DNA from: Roseiarcus sp963709185
Lineage (GTDB): Bacteria; Pseudomonadota; Alphaproteobacteria; Rhizobiales; Beijerinckiaceae
Length of the DNA: 64,000 nucleotides
Direction: 5' to 3'
NCBI GenBank assembly: GCA_963709185.1
Contig: CAVPVQ010000015.1
Coordinates: 186,001-250,000 of the forward strand
The notes under the pieces were generated by a model, which was not told the DNA's origin, made no database searches, and worked only from the letters and a program-made list of their open reading frames with translations. This document shows, one piece after another, positions 45,363 through 53,713 of this stretch. A program made the position numbers and the translations under genes. How positions within the stretch are numbered: position 1 is the stretch's first letter; every line of letters starts with the position of its first letter.

Positions 45363-46637
45363 ATGTCGGCCGAAACCTACGCCGCCGTCGACGCCGCGAC
45401 GCTCGGCGGCAAACTCGCCGCGCTCGCGACGATCCGCGAACGACTGGGCGGCAAGCCGGCCGACTGGCGCATCCGCGAGGTCGGCGACGGCAACCTCAAC
45501 CTGGTGTTCATCGTCGAGGGCGAGGCTGGCGGCGTCGTCGTCAAGCAGGCCCTGCCCTATGTGCGGATGGTCGGCGATTCCTGGCCGCTGCCGCTCGCGC
45601 GGTCGTGGTTCGAATACAATGCGCTGACCGAACAGGGCAGACACGCCGCCCGGCTGACGCCGCAGGTATTTCATTTCGACCGCGCGCAGGCGATGATCGT
45701 GATGGAATATCTCCATCCGCACATCATCATGCGCAAAGGCCTGATTCGCGGCGTCGAATATCCCCGGTTCGCCGCCGACATCGCCGAGTTCCTCGCCGCG
45801 ACGCTGTTCAACACCTCGGCGCTCGCCGAATCGGCCGTCGAGCACAAGGCGCGCATCGCGCTGTTCGCGCCCAACACCGCGATGTGCAAGATCACCGAGG
45901 ATCTGGTGTTCACCGATCCCTATCGCGAGGAGCCGCTCAACCGCTGGAATCGGCCGTGGCTCGACGCCCACAAGCAGGCGTTCGAGCGCGACGCCGCCCT
46001 GAAGGTCGCGGCGCAGGCGCGCAAGTATCAGTTCCTGACCTCGGCCCAGGCGCTGATCCACGGCGACCTCCACACCGGGTCGATCATGATCACCCCGACC
46101 GACACGCGGGTGATCGACGCCGAATTCGCGTTCATCGGGCCGATCGGCTTCGATGTCGGGGCGGTGATCGGCAATCTTCTGCTCGCCTTCTTCTCACAGG
46201 ACGGCCACGAGGATGCGCCGGGCGCGCGAGACGGCTACCGCGCGTGGATACTGGATCAGGCGCAAACGGTGTGGCGCGGGTTCGCCGAGCGTTTCCTCGC
46301 GCTGTGGCGCGCCGCGCGCGCCGGCGACGCCTATTCCGCCGGCCTCTTCACGTCCGAACAGGATCGTTCGGCTTTGGAGGCGGAGCGCCAGCGGTTCATG
46401 CGCGTCCTGTTCGAGGATGCGCTGGCTTTCGCCGGCGCGAAAATGATCCGCCGCATTCTCGGCCTCGCCCATGTCGAGGACCTCGAGAGCATCGCCGACC
46501 CCGAGCGCCGGGCAAAATGCGAGATCAACGCGCTGCGGCTGGGACGGGAACTGCTGCTCGGCGATCGGGGATTTTCCGACATCGGCGACGTGGCGGAGGC
46601 GGCGAAGGCGATCCGCAGCCCTCGCGCGAACGCATGA
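45363..46637 (+). CDS. mtnK: S-methyl-5-thioribose kinase
   Basis: Phosphorylates 5-methylthioribose at O1, a step of methionine or MTA salvage. A 424-residue kinase of the choline-kinase-like fold: REVGDGNLNLVFIVEGE and VVKQALPYVRMVGDSWPLP are specific to MtnK; the catalytic loop is ALIHGDLHTGSIMITPTD, and the metal-binding DAEFAFIGPIGFDVG follows. ATP-binding Lys is in VVKQALPYVR. It follows the permease by three bases and ends the ABC operon. No mtnA or mtnB is seen in the window. Confidence 0.92.
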   Translation: MSAETYAAVDAATLGGKLAALATIRERLGGKPADWRIREVGDGNLNLVFIVEGEAGGVVVKQALPYVRMVGDSWPLPLARSWFEYNALTEQGRHAARLTPQVFHFDRAQAMIVMEYLHPHIIMRKGLIRGVEYPRFAADIAEFLAATLFNTSALAESAVEHKARIALFAPNTAMCKITEDLVFTDPYREEPLNRWNRPWLDAHKQAFERDAALKVAAQARKYQFLTSAQALIHGDLHTGSIMITPTDTRVIDAEFAFIGPIGFDVGAVIGNLLLAFFSQDGHEDAPGARDGYRAWILDQAQTVWRGFAERFLALWRAARAGDAYSAGLFTSEQDRSALEAERQRFMRVLFEDALAFAGAKMIRRILGLAHVEDLESIADPERRAKCEINALRLGRELLLGDRGFSDIGDVAEAAKAIRSPRANA

Positions 46638-46655
46638 GCCGCACGTCCAACCGGC

Positions 46656-47615
46656 TTACCCCTGGACCTTTTCGCCGCGCCCGTAGACGAGCAGCATCGC
46701 GATGATGACGCCGCCGTAGATGATCTGACGGCCGGCTTCCGGCATTTCCATGATCGACAGAACGCTGTTCAGAAGAACGATGAGAATCACGCCGACCAGC
46801 GTTCCGAGATAGCGGCCGCGGCCGCCGAGAATATTGGTGCCGCCGATCACGACGGCGGCGATCGACGGCAGGAGATAGGCGTCGCCCATGCCCTGATAGG
46901 CCTTCTGCGAATAGCCGGCCAGCAGCACGCCGGCGAGGCCGGAGGCGAGGCCGCATAGCGCGAAGGAGACAACGATGACCCGCCGCGTGTTCACGCCAGC
47001 GAGATAGGCGGCGGCCTCCTTGTTGCCGATGGCGTAGATGTAGCGCCCGAGCGCGGTGCGCTGGAGGATGAGCGCGACGATCGCCGACACGCCCAGCCAG
47101 ACGAACACCGCGTCCGGAATGCCGAACGTGCGCCCGGCCGCGAGCAAGCGCATCAGATCGGTCGCATGAGTGTCGGGCGCGAAGCCGCCGGTATAGGCGA
47201 CCATCAGGCCGCGCATCACGGCGTTGACGCCGAGCGTGAAAATCATCGACGGCACGCGGAGATAGGCGATGCCGAGGCCGTTGACGATTCCCACCGCGAG
47301 GCCAACGCCCATCCCGACCGGAAGCGCCCACGGGCCGGCGACCGCCGTCGCCATCATCGCCCCCGCGGTGAGCGTCCACGGAACCGAGAGATCGATATGA
47401 GAGATGAGAATGACGATCATCATCCCGGCCGCGACAATGCCGAGGAAGGACCCGATCTGAAGTTGCTGGAGCAGATAGTTGGGCGACAGCAGCGGCGCGC
47501 TGCCGAAGCGCTCCAGGGTGTAGGCGGTGCCGGCGACCAGGATCACCACAATAAACAGCGCCGCGATGGCGATCGGCCGGTCGTCGCGCGACAGCGTCAA
47601 GCCCGCCGCCGTCAT
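46656..47615 (-). CDS. Ribose-type ABC transporter permease
   Basis: A 319-residue RbsC-family permease of the second ABC system. Segments: IAIAALFIVVILVAGTAY, SFLGIVAAGMMIVILISHID with LSVPWTLTAGAMM, GIVNGLGIAYLRVPSMIFTL, RYIYAIGNKEAAAYLAGVNT and GRYLGTLVGVILIVLLNSV. The ATG at 47615 overlaps the stop of the preceding permease (ATGA). It is convergent with mtnK across 18 bases. It probably forms a heterodimer with the adjacent permease. Confidence 0.91.
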   Translation of the reverse strand: MTAAGLTLSRDDRPIAIAALFIVVILVAGTAYTLERFGSAPLLSPNYLLQQLQIGSFLGIVAAGMMIVILISHIDLSVPWTLTAGAMMATAVAGPWALPVGMGVGLAVGIVNGLGIAYLRVPSMIFTLGVNAVMRGLMVAYTGGFAPDTHATDLMRLLAAGRTFGIPDAVFVWLGVSAIVALILQRTALGRYIYAIGNKEAAAYLAGVNTRRVIVVSFALCGLASGLAGVLLAGYSQKAYQGMGDAYLLPSIAAVVIGGTNILGGRGRYLGTLVGVILIVLLNSVLSIMEMPEAGRQIIYGGVIIAMLLVYGRGEKVQG

Positions 47616-48766
47616 CGAAACAGCTCCAGCGTGTTCTTCACGCGCAGAACGCGCAGGGCGCCAAGGCTCACGGCGACAAGCAGCACGATTCCCTCGAAAA
47701 GCGGCTGCAAGAGCGGCGGCACGTCGAATATCCTGAAGTAGAATGAAATGACCCTCAGGATGAGGGCGCCCAACAATGAGCCGATGGCGCCGCCGGTGCC
47801 GCCGAGCAGCGAAGTGCCGCCGATCACCACCGCGGCGATCGAGTTCAGGGTATATTCTCCGGCTTGCGGGATGTCGGCATTGCCGGAGGACGTCTGGATC
47901 GCCAGGAACAATCCTCCGCAGCCTGCGAAAAAACCGCCGAGCGTGAAAGCGGCGAGCCTGGCGCGCTGGATCGCCAGGCCGGACATGTAGGCGGCGCCTT
48001 CGGCCGAGCCGATCGCGTAGACGGTGCGGCCGGTCACTGTGCGGCGGAAGGGCGCCCAGACCGCAACGGCGATCAGCAGCAGCAAGACGAAGGGGACCGG
48101 GATCCAGGCTACGGGAGCGAACCAGGCCGCCGCGCCGTCGTCGAAAATATGCACGGTCGAGGCGAAATCGCCGAGCGTGTTGGTCATCGCCCAGTTCAGA
48201 TCGTCGCTGATCTTGCCCCCGGGCGTCGGCCGCAGAAAGAGCGCGAAACCGATATAGATGGCGCCCGTCGCGAGCGTCGCAATGATCGGCTGGATGCGGC
48301 CGTAGACCACGACGCAGCCGTTGACGAACCCGCCGAGCGCCCCGGCGATGAGACAAATGATCGCGCCGACAAAGACGCCGGCGCCGCCCCCCGGCAGCGC
48401 CATGACCGGGATTTGCAGGGCGCCGATGTTGATGCTGAACACCTGCGCGTGGTCGGAATACGCCAGGAGATAGCTGGCGAGGCAGTCGACGAGGGTCATC
48501 AGCGCGCCGACCGAAAGATCGAGCCCGGCCGCCAGCACCGGCACAGTCTGCGCCATGGCCAGCATGGCGAGAGTGAACACTTCGTCGGCGTTCTGCACCA
48601 GCACCGCCGAGGAGAACCCCTTTGGGTGAACCAGATGATAGAAGAGATAGATGAGGCAGAACAAGACGAACGCCGTCACGAACCCGGCGTTCTGGCGCAG
48701 GCGGATCGTCAAATCCGAGCCGGCCTGCCGGCCTCCCCGCGACGCTGAAGAGGCGGCGTCAGACAT
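47612..48766 (-). CDS. Ribose-type ABC transporter permease
   Basis: A 384-residue RbsC-family permease. Segments: FVTAFVLFCLIYLFYHLVHP, VPVLAAGLDLSVGALMTLVD, GAIICLIAGALGGFVNGCVV, GRTVYAIGSAEGAAYMSGLA, and LLGALILRVISFYFRI. A longer cytoplasmic N-terminus than usual is Ser/Ala-rich. The ATG at 48766 lies inside the end of the ATPase gene (8-base overlap), so translation is coupled. A second permease follows, so the importer is presumably a heterodimer. Confidence 0.91.
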   Translation of the reverse strand: MSDAASSASRGGRQAGSDLTIRLRQNAGFVTAFVLFCLIYLFYHLVHPKGFSSAVLVQNADEVFTLAMLAMAQTVPVLAAGLDLSVGALMTLVDCLASYLLAYSDHAQVFSINIGALQIPVMALPGGGAGVFVGAIICLIAGALGGFVNGCVVVYGRIQPIIATLATGAIYIGFALFLRPTPGGKISDDLNWAMTNTLGDFASTVHIFDDGAAAWFAPVAWIPVPFVLLLLIAVAVWAPFRRTVTGRTVYAIGSAEGAAYMSGLAIQRARLAAFTLGGFFAGCGGLFLAIQTSSGNADIPQAGEYTLNSIAAVVIGGTSLLGGTGGAIGSLLGALILRVISFYFRIFDVPPLLQPLFEGIVLLVAVSLGALRVLRVKNTLELFR

Positions 48767-50300
48767 GGGCGTGTTTCCGCTCGGCCGCCTGGTCAATATT
48801 CAGCGCGCTCTCGACAATGTTCGTTTCGGTCAAGTCATCGCCCGCCAGTTCGCGCACGATGCGCCCGTCGTACATGATGGCGACCCGATCGCAGCAGCCG
48901 ATGAGCTCATCATAGTCGGTGGAGTAGAACAGAATGGCCGCGCCCTGGTCCGCCAGTTCGCGCATGAGCCGGTACAGCTCCTGCTTGGTGCCGACGTCGA
49001 TGCCGCGCGTCGGATCGTTGAGCAGGATGATTTTCGGCTCCGTCATCAGCCATTTGGCGATGACGACCTTCTGCTGGTTTCCGCCGGAGAGCGTGGACAC
49101 CGCATCGGTCTTGGCGCCGATCTTGATTTGCAGGCGCGCGATGCCCCCGTCGACGGCGATGCGCTCCTTGCGCGCGTCGATGAACGGGCCGGACGCCACC
49201 GCATCGAGCGACGCGATCACCAGATTGTCGGCAATCGACATCGGCAGCATCAGGCCTTCGGTCTTTCGATCTTCCGGAACCAGCGCGATGCCGACGCCCG
49301 ACGCCTTGGCGGCGGCCGGCGAGCCGGGGCGCACGGCGCGACCGTTGACGACGATATCGCCGGTCACGCCGCGAAGCACCCCGAACAGCGCGAGCAGCAA
49401 AGTCTTCTGGCCCTGTCCGTCGAGGCCGCCGAGGCCGACGATCTCTCCTGACCCGACGCCAAGGGAAATTCCCTCGAGGCGCTTCTCCCAACCCAGATTC
49501 TCGATCTTGAGCGCCGGCGCCGGCCGCGGCCGCGTCGGCTTGGGCGGATATTGCGTCGCGATATCGCGTCCGATCATCAGTTGGACGATTTCGGCGGTCG
49601 ATCGAGCGCCCATGTCGAAGGTTTCGACATGCCGGCCGTTGCGGAACACCGACGCGCGGTCGGCGAGCGCGTCGACTTCGTGCATGCGATGCGAAATGTA
49701 GAGGATCGCGACATTCTCGGCCTTCAGCCGCGCCAGAAGCGTGTAAACTTTCTCGACGTCGACGCTGGTCAGCGCCGAAGTCGCCTCATCGAGGATGAGC
49801 AGCTTCGGCTTCTGTCCGAGCGCCTTGGCGATCTCCACCATCTGACGGCGCGACAGCGGCAGATCGCGCACCCGAAGCAGCGGATTGACGTCCTCGCATC
49901 CGACTTCGGCGAGCAGCGCCTCGGCCCGCCGGCGCTGGGCGCGCGCGTCGATCATGCCGAAGCGCTTGGGCGGCGAGGAGATTGAGATATTGTCGGCGAC
50001 CGAAAGATCGGGCATCAGCGACAATTCCTGGAAGATGCAGACGACGCCGGCGGCGGTGGCGGCGGCCGGGTTGCTGAACTGGCGCGCCACGCCGTCAAGC
50101 TCTATCGAGCCGGAGTCGGGCGTAACGACGCCCGCGACGATCTTGATCAAGGTGGACTTGCCGGCGCCGTTCTCGCCGAGGACCGCGTGAATCTTGCCGC
50201 GGGCGCAGCCAAAATCGACGTTTTCAAGCGCGCGCACGCCCCCATACCGCTTGGAGACGCCGGAAAGCACGAGGTAGTCGTTTCCAGTCGCTTGAGCCAT
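48759..50300 (-). CDS. Ribose-type ABC transporter ATP-binding protein
   Basis: A 513-residue double ATPase. First domain: Walker A GENGAGKST, Q-loop CIFQELSLMPDLSVADN, diverged signature PLSRRQMVEIAKAL and Walker B LLILDEATSAL. Second domain: GLGGLDGQGQKTL instead of a Walker A Lys, VPEDRKTEGLML, LSGGNQQKVVIAKWL, and a Walker B IILLNDPTRGIDVG, where the normal DE is ND. As in the other ABC system here, the second site is degenerate. Between it and the binding-protein gene lies a hairpin that should reduce its expression. Confidence 0.93.
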   Translation of the reverse strand: MAQATGNDYLVLSGVSKRYGGVRALENVDFGCARGKIHAVLGENGAGKSTLIKIVAGVVTPDSGSIELDGVARQFSNPAAATAAGVVCIFQELSLMPDLSVADNISISSPPKRFGMIDARAQRRRAEALLAEVGCEDVNPLLRVRDLPLSRRQMVEIAKALGQKPKLLILDEATSALTSVDVEKVYTLLARLKAENVAILYISHRMHEVDALADRASVFRNGRHVETFDMGARSTAEIVQLMIGRDIATQYPPKPTRPRPAPALKIENLGWEKRLEGISLGVGSGEIVGLGGLDGQGQKTLLLALFGVLRGVTGDIVVNGRAVRPGSPAAAKASGVGIALVPEDRKTEGLMLPMSIADNLVIASLDAVASGPFIDARKERIAVDGGIARLQIKIGAKTDAVSTLSGGNQQKVVIAKWLMTEPKIILLNDPTRGIDVGTKQELYRLMRELADQGAAILFYSTDYDELIGCCDRVAIMYDGRIVRELAGDDLTETNIVESALNIDQAAERKHAHV

Positions 50301-50340
50301 TGCCGATAGCTGGTGGGGGAGAGCCGCGCGCGTGGCGCGG

Positions 50341-50372
50341 CAACAAAATGGCCCGGCTCTTCGGCCGGGCCA
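50341..50372 (-). terminator. Attenuating hairpin between substrate-binding protein and ATPase genes
   Basis: On the minus strand TGGCCCGGC and GCCGGGCCA form a perfect 9-bp stem around a six-base loop, followed by TTTTGTTG. It lies in the 99-base gap after the binding-protein stop. Partial termination here would make binding protein more abundant than the ATPase and permeases, a usual need in such operons. Confidence 0.75.
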
Positions 50373-50399
50373 TCGATCATTGCGAGCGCCGTCAGGCGA

Positions 50400-51530
50400 T
50401 CATTGCGTGTTCTTTTCGCTCTGCGCCATGATTTCCGGCGCGGTGAAGTTCACGCCGCAAGGGGTGAACTGGTTCGGCGCGAAGAAATTGGCCTTCAGAT
50501 CAGGCCAGTAGTTCACGCCGGCCTTCAGATCCTTGTAGTCGGCGACCGGGATCGGGATCGAGATCAACTGCGGCATGACGTTGCCCTTCAGCGCCGAAAT
50601 CGCCGCCTTGATCGAGATCGCGACGAGCGCCGGCGACTGGCCGTAGGACATGCCCTTCAGGCCTTCCTTCCAGTGATCGGCGATCTGCTTGCGGAACTCG
50701 TTCTCGCCTTCGCCGGCGAAGGGGACAAACGGATGCTTGGCGTCCATCATCGCCTGCACCGTGCCGTCGTCGCCGCCCTGGCTGAACACCCCGTCAAAGT
50801 GACCGTGCACCGCAAGAGCGTCCGCGGTGACCTTCTGCGAAGTCCCGGTGTCCCAATTGCCCACGACTTCGGTGATGTTGAACTTGTTCGGCGCCTTCTC
50901 CATCACCTCGCGGAAGCCGACGTGCCGGTCGCGATCGACCGAATTGCCGGGCAGGCCGCGCACTTCGAGGATGTCGCCGGAAGTCTTGCCTGACTGGTCA
51001 ATCAGCCACTTCGCCGACATGCGGCCCATTTCCGTCTGGTCTTCGTTGATCTGCATGACCTTGTCGGTGTCGAGCACGTTGTCGAACGGCACGATGACGA
51101 CATTGTTCTTGTCGGCGAGGCGGATGATGCGGTCGAAGCCCTCCGGCGACACCACATTGGCGATGATCGCGTCGTAGCCTTGATTGATGAAGTCCTCCAT
51201 CGCGCCGAGCTGGGCGGCGACGTCGGTCCCCGTCGAGACGACCTTGAACTCCTTGATGTCCTTCTTGATCTCAGGCTGGTCGGCGAAGGCCTTGGCCGTC
51301 TTGATCATCTGGATGCGCCAGGTGTTGCCGACAAAGCCGTTGGCGACGGCGATACGGTACGGACCTTCCTTCTTCGGCCACTGGAAGTATTTGGTGGACG
51401 AGTTCCACGGCTTGAAACACCCCGGATCGGCGCCCGGACCGGAGACGGTCTTGGGCCCGGCGAAAGCGACCGTTGAAGTCAGGAGCACGGACAACGCCAC
51501 GCTCGAGACCGTCCAAAGATGTGCCTTCAT
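50400..51530 (-). CDS. Ribose-type ABC transporter substrate-binding protein
   Basis: A 376-residue exported binding protein, first in the second ABC operon. AGGAAGG lies six bases before the ATG at 51530. Signal peptide: KAHLWTVSSVALSVLLTSTV with AFAG. The mature chain has YRIAVANGFVGNTWRIQMIK, DAIIANVVSPEGFDRIIRLA, VIVPFDNVLDTDKVMQINED, DILEVRGLPGNSVDRDRHVG and FDGVFSQGGDDGTVQAMMDA, typical type 1 periplasmic binding features. Two cysteines are near each end. Ligand unknown, probably a sugar. Confidence 0.92.
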   Translation of the reverse strand: MKAHLWTVSSVALSVLLTSTVAFAGPKTVSGPGADPGCFKPWNSSTKYFQWPKKEGPYRIAVANGFVGNTWRIQMIKTAKAFADQPEIKKDIKEFKVVSTGTDVAAQLGAMEDFINQGYDAIIANVVSPEGFDRIIRLADKNNVVIVPFDNVLDTDKVMQINEDQTEMGRMSAKWLIDQSGKTSGDILEVRGLPGNSVDRDRHVGFREVMEKAPNKFNITEVVGNWDTGTSQKVTADALAVHGHFDGVFSQGGDDGTVQAMMDAKHPFVPFAGEGENEFRKQIADHWKEGLKGMSYGQSPALVAISIKAAISALKGNVMPQLISIPIPVADYKDLKAGVNYWPDLKANFFAPNQFTPCGVNFTAPEIMAQSEKNTQ

Positions 51531-51692
51531 GATTGACCTTCCTCCCTCAAAGAGCGCGGCGCTTTCTGCGCGGCGTCTCTCGGAGCAAGAGTGGTATACC
51601 GGTTCAAAATCCCGTGCAAGAAAAAGAAGTATGACCAAAGGCGCAGTCAGGACGGACCTTCGATCGCCCCGCCCCGGCGCGGCGCTCCGCAT

Positions 51693-52266
51693 TCATCGCG
51701 CGCTCACCGGGCCAACCGAGACCAGCGTCCAGCGGCCGGCGCCGCCATTCAGCCTCGCAAGCGACAGCGGCGCGACATCGATGCGCCAGAACGAGCCGAG
51801 ATCCGCCTCGATCGCATGAACGATCGCCGCCCGGATGACCGAGGCGTGGGTGACGGCGAGGGTCGTCCCTTCCATACCCCGCTGCGCCTCCAGCCAGCGC
51901 GCGACCCGCTCCGTCAAGACTTGAATCAACTCGCCGCCGTGCGGCGCCGCCGTCGGATCTCGCAGCCATTCCGCGACGGCTTCCGGCTCCTCCGCCTGGA
52001 CCGACGTCGAACGCGCGACCGGTCCAGCGCCCGTAGTCGCAATCGCGCAGCAACGGCTCGACGGCCGCGTCGATTTTAAGAGCCTCGGCGGTCTGATTGG
52101 CCCGCAGCGCCGGGCTCGTCGCCCATCGATCCGCAAGAAGCAGGCGACGCGGGAAAGCGGCGAGTTTCCGCCGCCCCTGAAGGTCGAGTGGTTCATCGGC
52201 TGGAAAAGCGGCCGCGCGAACGGCGGGCGTCGAAGCCTGGCAGAGGAGCTTTAGACGAATGGTCAT
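51693..52266 (-). CDS. Histidine phosphatase-like protein, frame interrupted once, nucleophile replaced
   Basis: The upstream frame reads TIRLKLLCQASTPAVRAAAF, WATSPALRANQTAEALKI and LLRDCDYGRWTGRAF. The downstream frame has EAVAEWLRDPTAAPHGGELI, EGTTLAVTHASVIRAAIVHA and ends near 51693. One extra base near 52000-52003 explains the break. The layout is that of histidine phosphatases, with the ATS, DYGRW and GG-E and THASV segments. But the RHG-equivalent, usually CHAST in this subgroup, reads CQAST, so the nucleophilic His seems to be Gln. The codon is CAG. It follows cbtA on the same strand and so may be B12-regulated. Confidence 0.75.
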
Positions 52267-52320
52267 GCCTTCGCCGCCTCGCCACGCCTTTGCTTTTCGC
52301 CCGCCTGCCGGGCGCCGGGG

Positions 52321-53109
52321 CTAATACGCGGCTGCGCCGAACCGCGCGCCGCCGCGGGTCGTCGCGGCGCGCTCGGTCAATGCGCCGAACGCCAGCCCGA
52401 TCGTCGTCCACATGATCAGTTGCGCGCCCGCCGAGGCCATCCGGAACTGCCACAGCACGACCGCCGGAAATCCTTCCGGCACTTCGTTGACCACCGGCAG
52501 CGCGAGAGCCACGACGACGATCGCGATGAGATAGGCCGCCGCGGCGATCAGCGCGGCGTTCCAGCCGCCCAATCGCGGCGTCAGGCGATTGCGAAGCATC
52601 CACGCGGCGATCATCGCGGCGAGCGAAATGGCGATCATCGCGAAATACAGCCCCGTGCGCATCCCGATCGTTTCGGGATCGCCGACCGACGGCGGATTGG
52701 CGGGATATTTCAGGTTGGGAACCACATAGACCGCGACGATGCCGGAGATCGCCAGCAACGCCGCTGTCGTTCTCGGGCCGAAGTCGCCCATGCGGCGATA
52801 GGCCAGAGCGAAAACCAGCGCGAAGAGGCCGCCGAACGCGGTGTTGTAGACCGTCACGCCGGTAAACAGCCCGAGACCCGCCTGCACCGGTCGGCTGACC
52901 AGCTCGGGCTCCGGGTCTTCATTAGGCATCGGCATGCCTTTGGCCATCGCTTCGTCCGCCTTGGCCTTGTCCTTGGCTGCGTCCATCGCGGATTCGAAGG
53001 CGATCGCGCGATCGACCGCCGGCTCGCCGACGATCTTCAAAAACCCGAACGACAGCAGTCCCGCGACGACGCCGACCAGCATCCCGCGCATGAGCAGGGT
53101 TCCAACCAT
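52321..53109 (-). CDS. cbtA: CbtA family cobalt transporter subunit
   Basis: A 262-residue membrane protein. Spans include LMRGMLVGVVAGLLSFGFLK, YNTAFGGLFALVFALAYR, TTAALLAISGIVAVYVV, LYFAMIAISLAAMIAAWML and LIAAAAYLIAIVVVALALP. The PNLKYPANPPSVGDPETIG loop and WQFRMASAGAQLIMWTTIGL are CbtA signatures. A charged loop, DAAKDKAKADEAMAKGMPMP, follows the first span. It works with CbtB in cobalt uptake for cobalamin synthesis. AGGAAG lies seven bases before the start. Confidence 0.92.
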   Translation of the reverse strand: MVGTLLMRGMLVGVVAGLLSFGFLKIVGEPAVDRAIAFESAMDAAKDKAKADEAMAKGMPMPNEDPEPELVSRPVQAGLGLFTGVTVYNTAFGGLFALVFALAYRRMGDFGPRTTAALLAISGIVAVYVVPNLKYPANPPSVGDPETIGMRTGLYFAMIAISLAAMIAAWMLRNRLTPRLGGWNAALIAAAAYLIAIVVVALALPVVNEVPEGFPAVVLWQFRMASAGAQLIMWTTIGLAFGALTERAATTRGGARFGAAAY

Positions 53110-53223
53110 GAGAGCGCTTCCTTTTGACGACGGCGCAGACCAGCGGCTGATCGCCTCGCGATCCCCGGCCCCGAATCCGCCGATGTTTTCGAAATGAGCG
53201 GCTCGACGAACGCCGACCGTCTC

Positions 53224-53433
53224 CTAGTGGCAGGGGAAACCGAGGAGGTGGCGACCGTCGTGCACGAACTCGTGCACATACATGCCCTTGACGATCGAGG
53301 TCGCGCCCTCTTCCGCTCCGACGAAATAGACCGCCAGCAACAGAAGCAGCCCGCCGAGGATCGCCCATGGCAGCGCCTCGCGGATCGGAATCGCGACCGG
53401 CTGTGCGGTCGGCGCAAATGCGGTGTTCGCCAT
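53224..53433 (-). CDS. cbtB: CbtB family cobalt transporter subunit
   Basis: A 69-residue protein with one hydrophobic span (ALPWAILGGLLLLLAVYFVG) and a histidine-rich C-terminus (YVHEFVHDGRHLLGFPCH), the CbtB hallmark thought to bind cobalt. AGGAG lies nine bases before the ATG at 53433. It is the first gene behind the cobalamin riboswitch. The frame continues upstream to 53559, which would overlap the riboswitch, so the internal ATG is chosen. Confidence 0.93.
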   Translation of the reverse strand: MANTAFAPTAQPVAIPIREALPWAILGGLLLLLAVYFVGAEEGATSIVKGMYVHEFVHDGRHLLGFPCH

Positions 53434-53487
53434 CGTATGATTCTCCTTGGGATTTCGCGTCCCGTTCGAGTTTCGCCTGATCACGAG

Positions 53488-53601
53488 GGGGTCTGACTCT
53501 CGGCTCCGCGGGTAGACGCGAGAACCGAATACAGTGGCGCGACCGCGCCGGGATTTCACCGGCTTCCGCCTCGTAACGATGCAGTGTCGAGCATAGACCC
53601 C
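53488..53601 (-). promoter_or_regulatory. Cobalamin riboswitch
   Basis: On the minus strand the region contains AAGCCGGTGAAATCCCGGC, then GCGGTCGCGCCACTGT, the universal B12 box of cobalamin riboswitches. A 3' GAGTCAGACCCC pairs with 5' GGGGTCT (53595-53601) to form a 7-bp P1 stem. It lies 54 bases upstream of the cbtB ATG and about 43 bases from its ribosome binding site. B12 binding should repress cbtB-cbtA and the following gene. Confidence 0.93.
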
Positions 53602-53713
53602 GACCTGGCGTTGTCAATCGCAAGTCGCGGTCGCATGAGCCAACCGGGACGCGGCGGCGCGTGATAGGGTGCGCCGGCCCTTGAAAGCCGCCTCGCCCCG
53701 GAAGGAGCTTCAC

